NCBI GenBank assembly: GCA_018389105.1
Contig: JACATO010001453.1
Span: 1 to 64,000 of the forward strand
DNA from: Nautilus pompilius
Taxonomy: Eukaryota; Mollusca; Cephalopoda; Nautilida; Nautilidae
Reading direction: 5' to 3'
Length of the DNA: 64,000 nucleotides
The notes under the pieces were generated by a model, which ran no database searches, had not been told where the DNA came from, and was given only the letters and a program-made list of their open reading frames with translations. Position numbers and translations under genes: made by a program. This document shows positions 33,836 to 51,052 of the stretch, piece after piece (within the stretch, counting starts at the first letter, position 1; each line of letters starts with the position of its first letter).

Positions 33836-36190
33836 CACATTAAGCCTCTGAGAAGTTAATTATCGCATTTCCCACAATTCCGCGCGCAATCCAGGAGATT
33901 CTCAACAGCTACTCAGCTTACGTTATATGGCTGGCAAATGGCGGGTTACAATGATAGAATAAAGGTCTAGTTTAGTTTTGTAGTTACAAGATGCGGTCAC
34001 ATGGCTTGTAGAGAGGTCCTGGAGAAAAAGAAGTGGCCTTCACACGATTGTTAAAGCCAGTAAGCTACCCCCCCCATCCGTCTGATATCTAACCGCGCCG
34101 ACATCTTAGCTAATTAAAACCCATTACTATTTAGAAGGCTACTATTATCTCTCCCCTTTACCGTCTAGAGTTCAATCGTGGTAGATCCAAATCTTTAACT
34201 GTATTCCAAATGCTTAAGACCAGATTCGTCAATATCATTATTTTCTTTTTACTCTTGTAAATCACAGTAATACAGGTTCTTGATAATAATAATAATGGAG
34301 ATAACTTCACGACTGACAGTTCACAAACTTGCTTAAAGTAGCTGTAAAACTTTCTTTATTATTTCAGGGTATGTCAAACGTCTCCCTGTCTTAGTTACGA
34401 GAATCTCCCTATTATAACTCACCGTCTTCAGACCAGAGAAGAAACCGAAGAAATCCCAGGCGGTCCAGCAAGAAGCCGTGCGAGGGATTCGAACCCGTGG
34501 ACTCGTTATTCCAAAGATTGCCCGTAAATACCCACGTGCGTGAATTTTTAAATGTTAATACAGTATTTAGATTTGTTCATTATGAACCAAACATGCGCTG
34601 GCAGCTGTTAAATTGTATTTTAACTATCGAAGACACAAATTCGGTTGTTACCATCGTGCGATTACGTAAGAAATTTTACTTTAGATTCATTTTCCAAGTC
34701 CATCCCAAAGGATGCAGCTTGGGAGCTTCCAGAAGCTGAACGGCCTCTTACGACACACGAGCGTGAAAGCGAAGAGCCAGCTGTACCAGGCGAACTCAGC
34801 AGTATTGATGTGGGACTCTGTCATCATTAAAGCAGCTGTCGTCTTGTTTCCGTTGCGAGTCCAGATTTGTAATGCCCCTCCGTAGCTTACACAAAACCAT
34901 CACTCAGCTGTACGAGTAAAGGCTGCTCCAATTCTAATTGTATGGTGTGAAATTACCTAAAATACTTTTACTTCTTGTAGATTAATTAACGATGTCAGGG
35001 GTATGTATCTGAAATGTAGGATTAACAGCTTTAAACAATAATTTACCAAGTTTGCGAAAATTCCATCTCTCTCTGGGCTGTAGTATTCCAATGCGAGCAG
35101 ACCATAATATATTCTTGTTGACGTACTTGATCAGATTTTAAATGTCTTAAGTCGAGAATGAGCCAACTATTTCAGAATAGAATTGGCTATTTTATTTTGT
35201 TCTCGTGAGCATCCAATTGCTTTAGGGTTTCAGATTGGTTGGTGGCAATGTCCTTAAAACATTCGAAAGAATGGCATGTACACCAAATAAGCAAATTTAC
35301 AAAGAAAACCAAATGATATTAAAAATGAACACATACAGATTCAAAGGGTTTAAGATTAAATGTTATTCATTCTGCGTCAAGGTGACACTTTTAGCAATTA
35401 TTTCCCTTAGATTGAAAACCACATCCCTGCATTTGACGAGTTACAAAATGTTGGTCTAATTCACACGCGTCATTTTTTCTCTCCTTTTCGATAATAGAAA
35501 AGCGGTGTCATAAGACATCGCCAATGATTTCAGAATCGCTATGTATGTAATTTGATAATTCAGTGCATGGCAACATCCTACAAGTGGACATTAAATCTAT
35601 GCTACTGATGCTCAGTTACAGCCGTAACAAATGCTAAGATTCACTAATTAATGTAATACTCAGTTCACAGGTGAATGCATTTAAGATTAGCCTACTCTAC
35701 TACATTACAGAGAAAAAAAAATTGTACATTAATTTGCATTATGGATTAAATGTTTTACAAATCTACCCAGAATATGAAGCTAAGGTAGCCTGAATTGTCC
35801 AAAAACTCAAGCATAGTACTAGGAAACAATCATGTCCAACTTATTCTATTAAGCTACTAATATTGGTTAATTAATGGTTGCAGTAATTAACTACAGTAAG
35901 GATTGCAAATACAGTAAATTAACAGGCAGTTAATGCATCCAATTCCAGCAGAAAGGCAGCTATACTCGTCTAGTAGTGATTTAGGACCATTTTATGTTCA
36001 GCTTTAGTATGTTAAAGAAATGGAAACAAGCTACCAGTTAAATCAGAATTATTTGCTCACTGACAAACTCAATCATCTTTCAAAAGCAGCCAAACATTAT
36101 AAAACAACAAAATACTTCACTAAATGAAAATCTAGAATTTATTTTGATACTTTACATAGAAAAGTCAAGAACTGACAACTGTATACAAGT
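33836..36190. other. Intergenic; no identifiable gene
   Basis: Between the PM20D2 start and the beta-tubulin 3' end. Short open frames lack domains. A B-box-like GGTTCGAATCCC on the minus strand (about 34487-34498) hints at a decayed SINE. GGAGATAACT lies at 34298-34307. Confidence 0.5.
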
Positions 36191-36194
36191 CCAT

Positions 36195-36200
36195 TTTATT
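36195..36200 (-). terminator. Candidate beta-tubulin polyadenylation signal
   Basis: AATAAA on the minus strand about 170 nt past the stop codon; another lies at 36138-36143. Either would give a short 3' UTR. Confidence 0.5.
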
Positions 36201-36371
36201 TTGACTAGTTGTGTATTCTAAACAAGAATACATTTGCATATGTTGATTTGCCTGTTTTAAAATTGTTGTTGTAAAAAGGATTAGTGTAAGAAGAACAGAG
36301 TAGAGAGTATTTGGTTTTTATAATTGCTTAGCTGTAGCAGAAAAGCTGGAATGTTTATGGCTGGATGGATT

Positions 36372-40799
<4,428 letters not shown>

Positions 40800-41244
40800 G
40801 TCCGAACCAAGTAACCCAAACACAAAAATACCCCTTTTTTCCCCAAATGGCAGCTAGCAAACGAGTTGGTCGGATTCCAGTAAATCGTTCTTTATACGTT
40901 ATTCGCCTCACCTCCTAGAGCTTCCACATCCGCGAGCAAAACATGGCAACGAACGGCGGATGCCGCGATCCGATTGGCTGAGCCGCCGAAAGGGGACTAT
41001 TTGTTGCGTTCTTGACGACGGAGCTTCTGTAGAATCTCTAAGTGTTTTTATCCAGCCTCATTGTGTCGCGCGGTCCCTCTGCCATGGCGACGGGCATCGC
41101 GGATTGATCTCTCTCTTTTTTTTTTTTTTTTTGAAACGCATCAGCCGCGTTTTGATTGGTCGGCTGCTTACGTTTGTGACGATCGATGCGTGGAGACGAT
41201 TTGTGTCGTCGCCTCTCACATTGTGACGGTTATCTGACGACGAA
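40800..41244. promoter_or_regulatory. Divergent promoter, beta-tubulin / PSMG4
   Basis: 445 bp separate the two start codons, which point away from each other. The interval is CpG-containing and has two inverted CCAAT boxes in the plus reading (GATTGG at 40972-40977 and 41154-41159), typical of bidirectional TATA-less promoters, plus GCCATGGCGACGG, a YY1-like site, near 41082-41094. A long T-run at about 41115-41132 could exclude nucleosomes. No TATA box was noted. Shared regulation is inferred from geometry. Confidence 0.6.
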
Positions 41245-41400
41245 ATGTTTGAATCGGCGATTACCATCCACACGTTTTCGGACAAAATTCTGGACATTCC
41301 GGTGTATTTTCAAGTCACAAAATTGACGGACAGCTTCCATCTCTGGGTCGGGAGTCCGCCATTACTCGGGAATATGGCGGTAGCCATGAGTACACGACAT
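41245..41400 (+). CDS. PSMG4: PSMG4 exon 1
   Basis: 52 codons from ATGTTTGAATCGGCG to CGACAT|GTGAGT, phase 0. It encodes the N-terminal beta strands with the conserved LTDS.HLWVG block. Confidence 0.93.
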
Positions 41401-44400
41401 GTGAGTAGTTAATGGAATAAAATTATGCTGCCGCCTGCGGGTTTGTGAAAAGGAAATAATTAATAAATTACCGAATAAATAAAATGCCATCCAGTCTGAT
41501 GGGATTCAGTGAAAACGAATGAACCGTCGCAGTAAAAGCCGAGTTCGTTTTCTAATCAAAATAGTCCCGTCCCTGTAGATTAAATATGGCGGCCACACAA
41601 ACAACAACAACAACAACAACGTGGTTCTAGTAGATACTAAACATGCGATGGCGGGAAGCTTGACATTTCTGTCGAGTACGACCCGTTGAAAATCTTATAT
41701 TAAACTTTAAATACAAAGACAAGGGTCGACGTTTAGTCTTAGGTATGTCTGGAAAATAATTCAACGACAACAATTCCCCCAACATTAGTTTCTAGGAGAC
41801 GAGGATGTTGTCAACACCCATCCACTTCCGGGACTTGAATTCAACAAGCAAAAATGCCGAATTTAAATATTCACCGTTTTACTTTCCCTCCGGGTCCCGA
41901 AGTCCGACTACCTCTTGGTGTCATCGACAGACAGTAAATCAGTGAGGTTCCCTCCGTCAGTCAGTTCACCTCACCTGTTGTCTCTTAGCCAGGGGTGGCC
42001 GACTCCGATGCTGTCGTTAAGTACGCAGTCGGAATCACCCGGATTTTTCGTTTATTTTTTTTTATTATTATTATTATCTTTGTCGTAAAAAAAAAAAAAA
42101 GGAATAGTGTTTCTAACCCTGCAGTGCTTGTATGGTACTTTGTTCTTCTTCCGGCTGAAGAGGACCTGCCCGTCGATCTAGACTCTCCATAAAGAAACGT
42201 AATGTAAATGTGCTCACAGTCAAATCGACATTGGCAAAAAAAAGGTTTCAATGATGTCTGAGACCACCATTACTAACACTGTTCCCCTCAATACAGGCTT
42301 GTACGCATTTCAGTATCAACTAAGCCATGCCTATCCATCCAGCTGTCGCAGGATGTTGTGCCATTCTTTGACCAATGTCACTTCCAGGTGATTGAGAGAC
42401 TGTGGACGGACTTGGTGACCACAAACATTTTCCCTAGGCTGTTCCAAACACATTTAAAGATGAAGTCTGGACCTCGCCATTGGACCAGAGGAAGGACTAC
42501 AGGCATAAAGATCTCATCCCTGTAACCGACACTAGTAATGACACCGTTTCTAATGATGGTAAGATCATTTCTTTAGTCAACTTGAATTCCAGACTAAACC
42601 ATCAGACTCCCTCCACCAAATCAATCATGGTGGCTAACAAATCATTCTCCAGCTTGTTCTCAGACTCTCTCCAGTCTTTTGTTGATGTCTAGACAGAATA
42701 TAGACTTGTTGTTGAAAAAAAAAACTTCATCAGCAGCTCAACTTCCAATTGTAATGTTGTTGCTCATTGGATACATAGCTATTGCTGGTACCATGTTAAA
42801 GGGATACATAGCAGTGATATTCTGAACCACACAACACTAGCATGAAGCCTGTTGAAAACTGTGTTGAAATTTTGTAGTTGGCTGCTCTTTGGAGGTTATT
42901 TTTGAGAAGTTGCTCACCAGGGCAACAATGATTTTCATGGGGTTTGTAATCTTTCGGTAACCTGAATGCAGCCTCTTCATGAATTGGCTAGTTTTATAGT
43001 ACCCTTGTTAGTGCCCTAGAAGTGACCTTGTACTGGAAAGTAATGGAAATCTGCATCATTCTTCTTCGCTCCACCCTGATGGTCCAAGCTACCTCTTTTT
43101 TTTTTTTATGTTAACAGATGTCTAGGTATTTCTAAACTGACTTACTGCATGCATGGCCAGTTTATAGAGGAAATAGTAATGTGTCATATGCAAAGATGTA
43201 TGTGGATTAAGGGAAAGTGATTTGCACATGAGTTTCTGAGGTCATTCATTTCTGAAGAAGATAACTGTAACATTAAATGTTGTATGTGCAATGTCAAATT
43301 TGGGTTTCCTTACCCAATATGCAGGTCATCTTCAACCAGAATATGAACACATTGAACATACCATACAAACACTAGTTATTTTTTGTGAGGAATATGACAT
43401 TCAAATGAAATACATCTGAAAGTGCATTGCCATAAAGATATTCAGTCTGGTTTTATTTTTATTTGAACATTCTTTGTGTGTGTGTAATCTTTCTAAAGCA
43501 TTCCTGTCTTTATCCAATGAATGTGTAGTGCAGACCTTAGCCACATTTTGCTGATAGATTAATAATGAATAGAAATGGAATTTTTTGTCATTTGAAAGTT
43601 TTTGATTGAATTGCGCTACCATGTATGTTTTAAATAGTTTCTTTATCAGATTTTTTTTAACCAAGATATTGAGTAGTGAAAATTTTGTGGAATTTGTATG
43701 CATTTTTCAACCTATCGATGTTTTTAAAGTGGTGAGAGAGAGAGAGGAAAAAAGCTCGAATAATATGTACAAACAGAAATACCTGTGAACTCTGATGATT
43801 ACTTTATAACCTGTTCTGTCTATTCTGTGCGGTAAGTGTCAAAAGTAAAGATCCTTAAATAAAGATGTTTATAGAATTAATGTGAATATCATTACTTTGT
43901 ATCAGAAGCTCATTTTAATCTGAATTTTAATCCGGTCATGAAAATATAAAACAATATTGCCCTCCTGAAATGGACACTTAATGCAGCAGTATAACATGAA
44001 TGAATTAAAAAAAATATTCTAATGCCTACATAGTCTTTGAATATGCAGATTCTGTGCCTGAAAAAATGACTTGGATGCTAAAAAAAGAACAATCTACCAA
44101 TAATCACAAGTGGAAGGAAACTAATATCTTGCATAAAATTATGCTAGCAGCTTCAAACAGAATGAACCACTGACTACCAGTCACTAAACCTGCGTAACCT
44201 CTTGAGATTCAAAGTACAGTATGGTGTTATTAAACTCGCCAAAGTGCAAGTTCTAGAATGTTTGTGCATATGTGTGTGTACACTTCACACAAGAAAAGTA
44301 TATCCAGACCAGTTTATTTCTCATAAACTTACCAAAACAACATCAGTTATCTAATCAATATTAAATAAAAAGTAGACTTAGTTTGATTATTAAAGAGAAC

Positions 44401-47400
44401 AAAGGAATATATAACAATAACTGTTTGGGAATGGTTTATTCACTCTTAGTAGCTCATATGTCCTCTATCTTTAGCATCTTGATATCATTGAACGAATGAG
44501 TATATCAGTGATAGCCTGAGGTGAGGCTTGCCTGCTCCAACGAGTTGATCTATCGATTCTGACTGTTCACTGAAATCATCTTTATTACATAAATGTTCTG
44601 TGGGTTTTCAGATTAGCATAATAGGCTAAGGAAGGACTGTGATGATGTTTGTCTGAAATAATGCTCCACTACCAGTACAAAAATGGGCAGTGGAAAAGAT
44701 TATCATTGCAAGAGAATTAAGCCATTCATGCATGGGGACAAGGTGCAGTGAATGACATGTATGAAGTGGTTTTGAGTTACAATGGTAACCTGAGATCTGC
44801 TAGTATGTGTAATATCTCTGGCAAATATGTATCTTGGAGCCATTTGTATAATCTAATAGTCAATATGGCCATGAGAAAATTGCAAACAATCAAAGAAATG
44901 GAATCCAAGCTCTTGATTTAATTTATTCTCCATTAATGATACTTTCATATTTAAAGTGTTTCTTTGAAATAGCCATGCATCTAAGAAAGTCACACAAGTG
45001 GACTTCTTTCTTTGTAGGCTAATGAACAAACAGAGTATGTTTTTCAAGCATTAGCTTTTATGAAAAAAAATATTTTATCTTTAAACTTAGATAATTTTTC
45101 ATGACAGTGTTATATATGGAACCTGAAATAAACTCTATAGGTACATTTTTTTAAAGACCACTGTAATCTAGTACTTTTCATTGTTTAAGATAAATGCTCT
45201 TCCTATAAGGTGTTGAGTATCCAGTAGATTTGTTTATGAGCCAGTCTGGTCTTAAGCACAACTGTATAATTCCTTATGCAGTTATGTTGCAAAACTACTG
45301 TTGAAACATCTTTTTAACATTTGACTATATCCCCTGTACTACTTGAATACTGCCATTCCAAAACTATGAACATTTTTTTCATTTAGTGTCCATTCCCAAA
45401 GCTTTTGTTTAGGCATTGGATGTTTAAGGCTTTGAAAAGTCTTTCATTTCAAGATTTGATTGTTTACACATTTGTTCCTTGAAGGGCCATAATGGGTTGG
45501 AAATAAGGCTGTTTTATTGAAAAATAGCTGATAGCTGGATCGCCTTTGCCCAAGCATTCTAGTCCATGAATGAATATTATTCCTAATCCAATGATAAAAC
45601 ATTAAAATTAAGATAAAACATTGACACAAAGGCAAAATCAAATAGACTTCTTTATTACCTTGGAGCTAAGCCCAGAAAGAAAGGTTTTTATCACCTTGGT
45701 TACCCATAATACTTTTGTACAAAAGTTTATGGTGGTTTGATTTGTAACATTGAAGGTTCTTTGTATCTGATCCCAGAGCTGCCTAAACTTTTGAGAGTTG
45801 CTTTTTTCAAGAAAGAAAAACAATCAAATTTCTGTAAATCTCGCACCTGCTTTTGAATGTGAACTGTTTATATTTTCAGTTTGGTTTTCAGAAAACAAAT
45901 TCCCGCTTTAAATGCTTAGGCAACTCGATTCATTAATAGCAATATCTGTTTTGAAACGACGAGAAAGCCAGTATTCTCAGCTGGTTGGGAAGGAGCTTTG
46001 TATAAGAAACAATAGCTTCCAGCTTCCTTGATCCTCAAAAATAATTTTTGCAAAATTGTTTTGCCTTACAGGTCATCATTTGGACAAAAGTGATTTCTGT
46101 TATAGTAAACTTGCACGTTTTTAGTCTGTTGAAATCTTCAGTGTCAGATGAGTGATTTTTGTGTTTTTACAAACCTTTTCTGCACTATTGCATATGTACT
46201 AGGATCTAGCAGTTTAAATTTAAATTTTGAAGTAGCTCTTGGGATTTGTAAGTCTTCATCTGACAGTGAGTCAAAATATATTATATGTTTTTTTTGCATG
46301 TCTAGTTAAATTTTCTCATTCTTGAGACAATAGGCACAACATCAAACACTGAGGCCACTATTTTCACTTGTAATAATTAAATTAATTACTCCTGGGACCT
46401 TGAAATGTTAATGGAACCAGGACATTGGAACCATATTGCTGAGATAATATTTACTATTGAGATTCTTTTCCATCTGAACTTGTTTCATACACATTAAAAA
46501 TAAGATATTTGATGGGAGAACTTGCAGACTATGCACTTTTTGGTACAGTATTACAGTACTGCTTGTAACAGATCATGCGATTGCTACAACTTCAAGTTAA
46601 CGTATTTAGAATACATAAGGTTTAAGATAAAATTGAGACAGATTAAAGAATAACAGGTTGTAAGAGGAGTTCTTAAATAATTTCCCTGATTTTAGTTAAT
46701 CTGTACATAGAGATTTATTAAATATGTAGGAAAAGTTAAAAAGTATAGGTAAATCTTTCACTACAGTACATTTTAGTGAATGAATAAACAGGAAAATCTG
46801 TTACTTTCCTGTATACCAGATGGAAAGTACAATTTGAGAGGGGGTGTGATAATTGTGTCAGTTAGAGATGTAAAGTTAAAATATTTTCATCAAAACTCCA
46901 CATATAGTTTTCGTTTTAGTTCAATTTACAGCTTAAACATTAGGAAGTGAATGGTCTAATAGTAATATAAGATAATTACTCTAAAAGTGGGCAGTGGATG
47001 GCAGAGGACTCTAGTTCAAGTCCTGTTGGAAACTAGCAGAGTTTAGTGGATCTCCACATACCACGGGTGTTTTTTCTTTTGCTAAACAGAGAATTTCTAG
47101 TTGGGACTTTCCATTTCCTAATTTAAGATGGAAACGCCTGCCCTAGTGAGGCATTGCCCAGAATGATAGTCCTTGTTACTGACAACCATGGTGCCACACA
47201 TCTTTATTAAGTAAGTTTACATGTTGTATGCAATGATGTTCACGGGAGAAGGAAATTGCTTGAAGAGTGTATGTTAAAAATATTAACTTTAACATTCCAG
47301 AGGAATAGTTTATTTTTTTAAAAAAAAAAAACATTTGTGTTTGTTTATCTTGTATTTACAGAAAGTCCCGTGTGGTTCACATCTCATTGGAAACTCAGAT

Positions 47401-50400
47401 TCGCATAGCTTGTCTTTAGCAAAAAAATTAGGTAGGTGCTCTCTTTTTTTTAACAGTTTTTGTTACATTGGTACAATTAAAAAAATGGTTGTAACTTTGA
47501 CACAGCTTTAAGAAAAAAGTGATTTGTTCAAACAAAGCAAATTTAATATTTACTTTGTTTTCTGGATATTTAACAGTAATGCTTGCAATTTATAGCAGGC
47601 TTCATATTTGTTTCTAATTTATACTGTTCTGAAAAGCTCTGCTTTGGCTGGCCATATTGCAAGAGAAATGTTACCATGTGGATATAATATCAAGGAATTT
47701 ATTTTGAGTCGGAATATACAGTAGAAGAATTAGCAAGCAAGTTTAGAATATTTTGCTACATTTGCATGATGACTGCTGAATTTAGAGTTCTTTCTGATTT
47801 AGCTCAAAGTTCTGCTGCGAAGGCTACTAATCAGTGTAAACTGGTGTCAGTAATTGTGGAAAAATGCCTGATATCTTCAGCCTTTACTCCACAGTGCATG
47901 TCTCTCACAGAAGAAAATGTCTATCTCTAATTGCTGCTATAAAGCTTTTCAAAATACAGCAAATATACCTTTAGGATATTTATTTTTAAAAAGTCAATTT
48001 GATATTTAGCAATATATGGACTTTCAAAGATAAAATTGTCATTTGTTTTGGTATTAGATTATCTCTTTAAAAGTAAATATTTTCTCTAGCATGGATATGC
48101 AGAATGTAAAGGGAGACAATCTATGAAGACTTTATTTACATGCATTAAATAAATTACCATATTTAGCATACAGATCACAATCAAAGAACATTTGTTGTAA
48201 ATTTCAATCTAGTTAGGGTTGTGATAGATTTTAACTCATTGCAGGAAATAATAGAACAGTTAAATTTAGCTTCATGGTTGATGTGGGTTAGATGTACTGA
48301 ACAATAATGGATACCGTGTCCAAAATGAAATGGCAAAAAAACCAAAAAAAAACAACTAAAAATAATTTATTCAGAATGTTTGGAAAACAATATGAGAAAA
48401 AGTGGCCGCAATTGTTCAGCTGCTTTATTGTTGCCTGATATCAGGACAATGACCACGATGTTTGGCTGATTGTGCTTTTTTAAAAATGTCACTGACAGTG
48501 AATAAAAATTCTCTTGTCATAGTTCAGTGATGGATACCCTTCTGTTTGCTATGAATGTGTACTGATATTGGTATATTATATAAACAGAAACTTCACTGCT
48601 GCTGTGATTGTATTGTGGCATTGTTTGTCATTAGTTGTGGCCAGGTTTTAATTGTTTAGTTCTTCACTGTGTAGTTAATAAAGGCAGTTTGTAGTTAGAG
48701 AAAATTTAATATCAGTTTGTTGATCACTTTTTAGTTACCTCTGATGTAAATTAGTAGAAGAATATTGTAAGAATCTGTAAATATTGTATTTGTACCAGGT
48801 TTGCTTGTAGGACTAATAAGGGTCATAATCTGAAACTATCCAAGTAATAAGCAGAATGTTACTGATGATGCAGTGTTTATAGACACAAAGGATTAGTTTT
48901 GGTGTTTTATATTACCTTAATAGTAGAGACAGAACTAAGTAATGAATCTACATTCTGATGATGCTTTATTGTTACCATCAACATCAACTCACCCCAGAGG
49001 CAAAATTATCATTGCAATCAAAATTAGAACTAAATTTTGGTGATGGTGATAGAAAAAGCCAAAATTTTTTTTATTTTGTTTCTACCAATATGATTATGGG
49101 AAGTGCCTAAGGTCAACCTACTCTCTATCCCAGTAATGTTTGTAGGGTGTATTTTGGGATATATTTTTCCTGTTGCCTAAATGAGTTTCCTTGAAGGACT
49201 GGCAGACCGGTCATAATCAGAATCTGTTCAAATCACCATTGTGAGATATATTTCTGTTTCAAAACAGGGTTCCTTGGTAAACGTAATCTCTAACCCATCC
49301 CAGTAATGTTTGTGTAATGTTTGCTTTGCTTTAAATACTGGCAATGACCAGTGGCGGATTGGGTCTTAAAACCAGCTCGGGCATCCTTCACCTACTAGGT
49401 CAGCCCATTATTCATTAATATGTTGCTTTTCTGCAAAAATAGACTAGCTATACTTCCACTGCTCAATAATTATAATGACGCGTCAGGGGCGACCTTATAT
49501 TTAGCGGGGAATCCCCGGGGGTGGTGGCAGGAGTTTTCCGTGACAATTTTTTTCAGCATTTTTTTAATCCAACCAAGCAGCCCATTTTTTACCCAGTGGG
49601 CCCAGCCCACTGGGCATTGCCCAAATGCCTTTATGGCCAGTCCACCCCTGGCAATGACCATAAAAAGTTTTGCAGGATCATTCAAATCTTTAACTGATGG
49701 TACAAAACCATGCATCATCTTTGCCCAGAACTTGTGCTGAGAAAGTAATTTCAAAAGAACCAGAGAAACCACACAGTTTCTCCTCTAACCAAGGCTCACC
49801 TTCATTGACTGTTGATCTTACCACTAAGAATTACAAATTTCTAATTTAGTAGTACTAGAAAATTATTTAAAATCTTTTCAAAATTATGAATGCAACATGG
49901 CTTTACTATTTATTTCAGCCATTAAAACATTCTTTACAGTTAACCATAGTTTTATTGCTCTTTGTTTAATTTTGTTATTTAATTGTGATGCTAATTTCTG
50001 ATATGACTCATGATAGTGCAAACAATACTGGAAATTACTTTGCTTCTTTCTTGTCTAAACTGCCCAAAGGTGGCAGGGCATTGATGATTCATTTAATGAC
50101 CACTTCTTCTATACTATATGTAGAAGGATTCTGGTCCACATTATCACTTCCTCAGGCTATTTATATTGCCTTGTTTTCCTGCAAAAGTGATTATACTAGC
50201 AAAGCTACTAGCGTGAACTACCTGGTTTGTTTATTTGTTACTTGATGGAATTCAACAGTGAATCCTTTTTTTCTGGTGATGCGGAGGTGGAAAGTGTTCA
50301 TACCTTGGATTTCATCCTTTAACTAGTTGGACAATGATGGACAAATGTCCGATGTGGAGAGTGAGAGCGGGGTCATCAGTTGGAGTTTGAATTATCTGTT

Positions 50401-51052
50401 GCTGATCAATGTGCTAGCATTTTTGCAGTCCATTGGCCTAAAATTGATGTCCCTGATGATGTGAGGCCAGTGGATTTCTTCATTGAGCTGTTAACAAAAG
50501 ATTTCTTTTAACATGTGGCTGAGGGGTCTAACTGCTTTGCCACACAGACCCAGAGGAAGGCATGCTTGACTGACAACACATGGATGGATGCCACCAAGGA
50601 GGAAATGAAAGCGACTGTAGTGGTAAACATAACTATAATTCTGTGCCTTCCATTGAGGATTATTGGAGTGAGGACAACAGACTTAATATCAAAAGTAATG
50701 ACACTGAGGAGATTCAAGAAATTGAATCAGTAGTGGCAGCTCTTTAACACTAGTCCAGTGATTCTACTCTACATTTTTGAACTTAAGTGTATTTTGTGCA
50801 GCCATCTTGAAAATTGTGCGAACATTTGTGCGTAATAAATATTGCATTTCTTGAATGGGAAAGGGTTAATATTGGCCCGTGCTGTTGTTGTTGAAGTTTG
50901 TTTTTTAATTTTGTGTCTTTTGCATTTCTTTAGCCCTGAAGTCAGGAAAACAGATTTTTGTGAGTAGTAATTTACCCAATGACCAACTTTTACTACCCCT
51001 GGTGGAGAAACGGCTAATTGAGGAAATGAAACAAAATCCAGACAAATTCTGA
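41245..51052 (+). CDS. PSMG4: Proteasome assembly chaperone 4
   Basis: Three plus-strand exons (41245-41400, 47362-47431, 50934-51052) join in phase to 114 aa; human PSMG4 is 123. The family role is to pair with PSMG3 as a small chaperone dimer that helps build the 20S alpha-ring. Matches to the family are KLTDSFHLWVGSPP and NMAVAMSTRH in exon 1 (human LTDSLFLWVG and NLAVAMCSR), a divergent middle KVPCGSHLIGNSDS, then GKQIFVSSNLPND and LVEKRLIEEMKQNPDKF (human KQVFVSYNLQN and ENRIKEEMEAFPEKF). All junctions are GT-AG. Introns are 5.96 and 3.50 kb and carry transposon relics. A good GTGAGT follows 16 nt after the stop, suggesting a 3' UTR intron. None of the exons stands out as an ORF, so the gene is easily missed. 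Confidence 0.93.
41401..42270 (+). other. PSMG4 intron 1, proximal part
   Basis: No gene seen. (CAA)n at 41597-41620, T- and A-runs near 42055-42103 with (ATT)n. ATGGCGG-type sequence near 41586 is CpG-bearing but has no open frame of note. Confidence 0.5.
42275..42640 (-). pseudogene. Tc1/mariner transposase relic
   Basis: Broken minus-strand frames spell, in order, FGGGSLMV, NDLTIIRNGVITSVGYRDEI, FMPVVLPLVQWRGPDFIFK, then after a gap RPQSLNHLEVTLVKEWHNI. These match the Tc1 transposase blocks FGGGSVMVWGGI, RYRDEIL.P and GP...FQ and the helix before the C-terminus. The QDNARPH and SPDLNPIE catalytic blocks are missing, apparently by internal deletion. Terminal repeats were not found. It lies in PSMG4 intron 1, antisense. 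Confidence 0.75.
42700..47361 (+). other. PSMG4 intron 1, remainder; no gene seen
   Basis: AT-rich with short chance frames. A B-box-like AGTTCAAGTCC at about 47013-47023 within 46950-47025 hints at a decayed SINE. Simple tracts: T-run at 43097-43106, A-run near 47321-47331. Confidence 0.5.
47362..47431 (+). CDS. PSMG4: PSMG4 exon 2
   Basis: 70 nt, acceptor TTGTATTTACAG, donor TTAG|GTAGGT, phase 0 in and 1 out. Encodes KVPCGSHLIGNSDSHSLSLA plus KKL. Confidence 0.88.
47432..49340 (+). other. PSMG4 intron 2, proximal part; no gene seen
   Basis: AT-rich intron sequence without coding signal. AAAGGGAGACAATCT at about 48108-48122 is a variant of the recurring GGGAGATAACTC motif. Confidence 0.5.
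49341..49658. mobile_element. hAT-type MITE with 8-bp target duplication
   Basis: A 302-bp element (49349-49650) is flanked by exact GCAATGAC repeats (49341-49348 and 49651-49658). Its ends are inverted: CAGTGGCGGATTGG at the left and, on the opposite strand, CAGGGGTGGACTGG at the right (11 of 14 identical). An 8-bp duplication with CAG-ended inverted repeats is the hAT signature. An internal palindrome GTGGGCCCAGCCCAC is near 49599. It has no coding capacity. It lies in PSMG4 intron 2. Confidence 0.9.
49659..50250 (+). other. PSMG4 intron 2, no gene seen
   Basis: Short open frames with no domain. May include the undetected left part of the piggyBac relic that follows. Confidence 0.4.
50390..50869 (+). 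pseudogene. piggyBac-like transposase relic with TTAA end
   Basis: A plus-strand frame with one internal stop reads RPVDFFIELLTKDFF, then HVAEGSNCFATQTQ, then TWMDATKEEMKATVVVNI; a frame step away lies PSIEDYWSEDN. This follows the N-terminal piggyBac (DDE_Tnp_1_7) pattern: FF..L, ETN.YA.Q, T.EEMKA, DYWS. Downstream the sequence GAATGGGAAAGGG abuts TTAA (50866-50869), a plausible right terminal repeat and target site. The catalytic region and left end are missing. It sits just upstream of PSMG4 exon 3. Confidence 0.7.
50934..51052 (+). CDS. PSMG4: PSMG4 exon 3 (terminal coding)
   Basis: 119 nt, acceptor TGCATTTCTTTAG, phase 1 in, TGA at 51050-51052. It encodes the conserved C-terminal strand and helix ending NPDKF. 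Confidence 0.92.

Noticed and set aside
44640..44820. Possible second piggyBac fragment
   Set aside because: Only vague resemblance in one frame; no diagnostic block.
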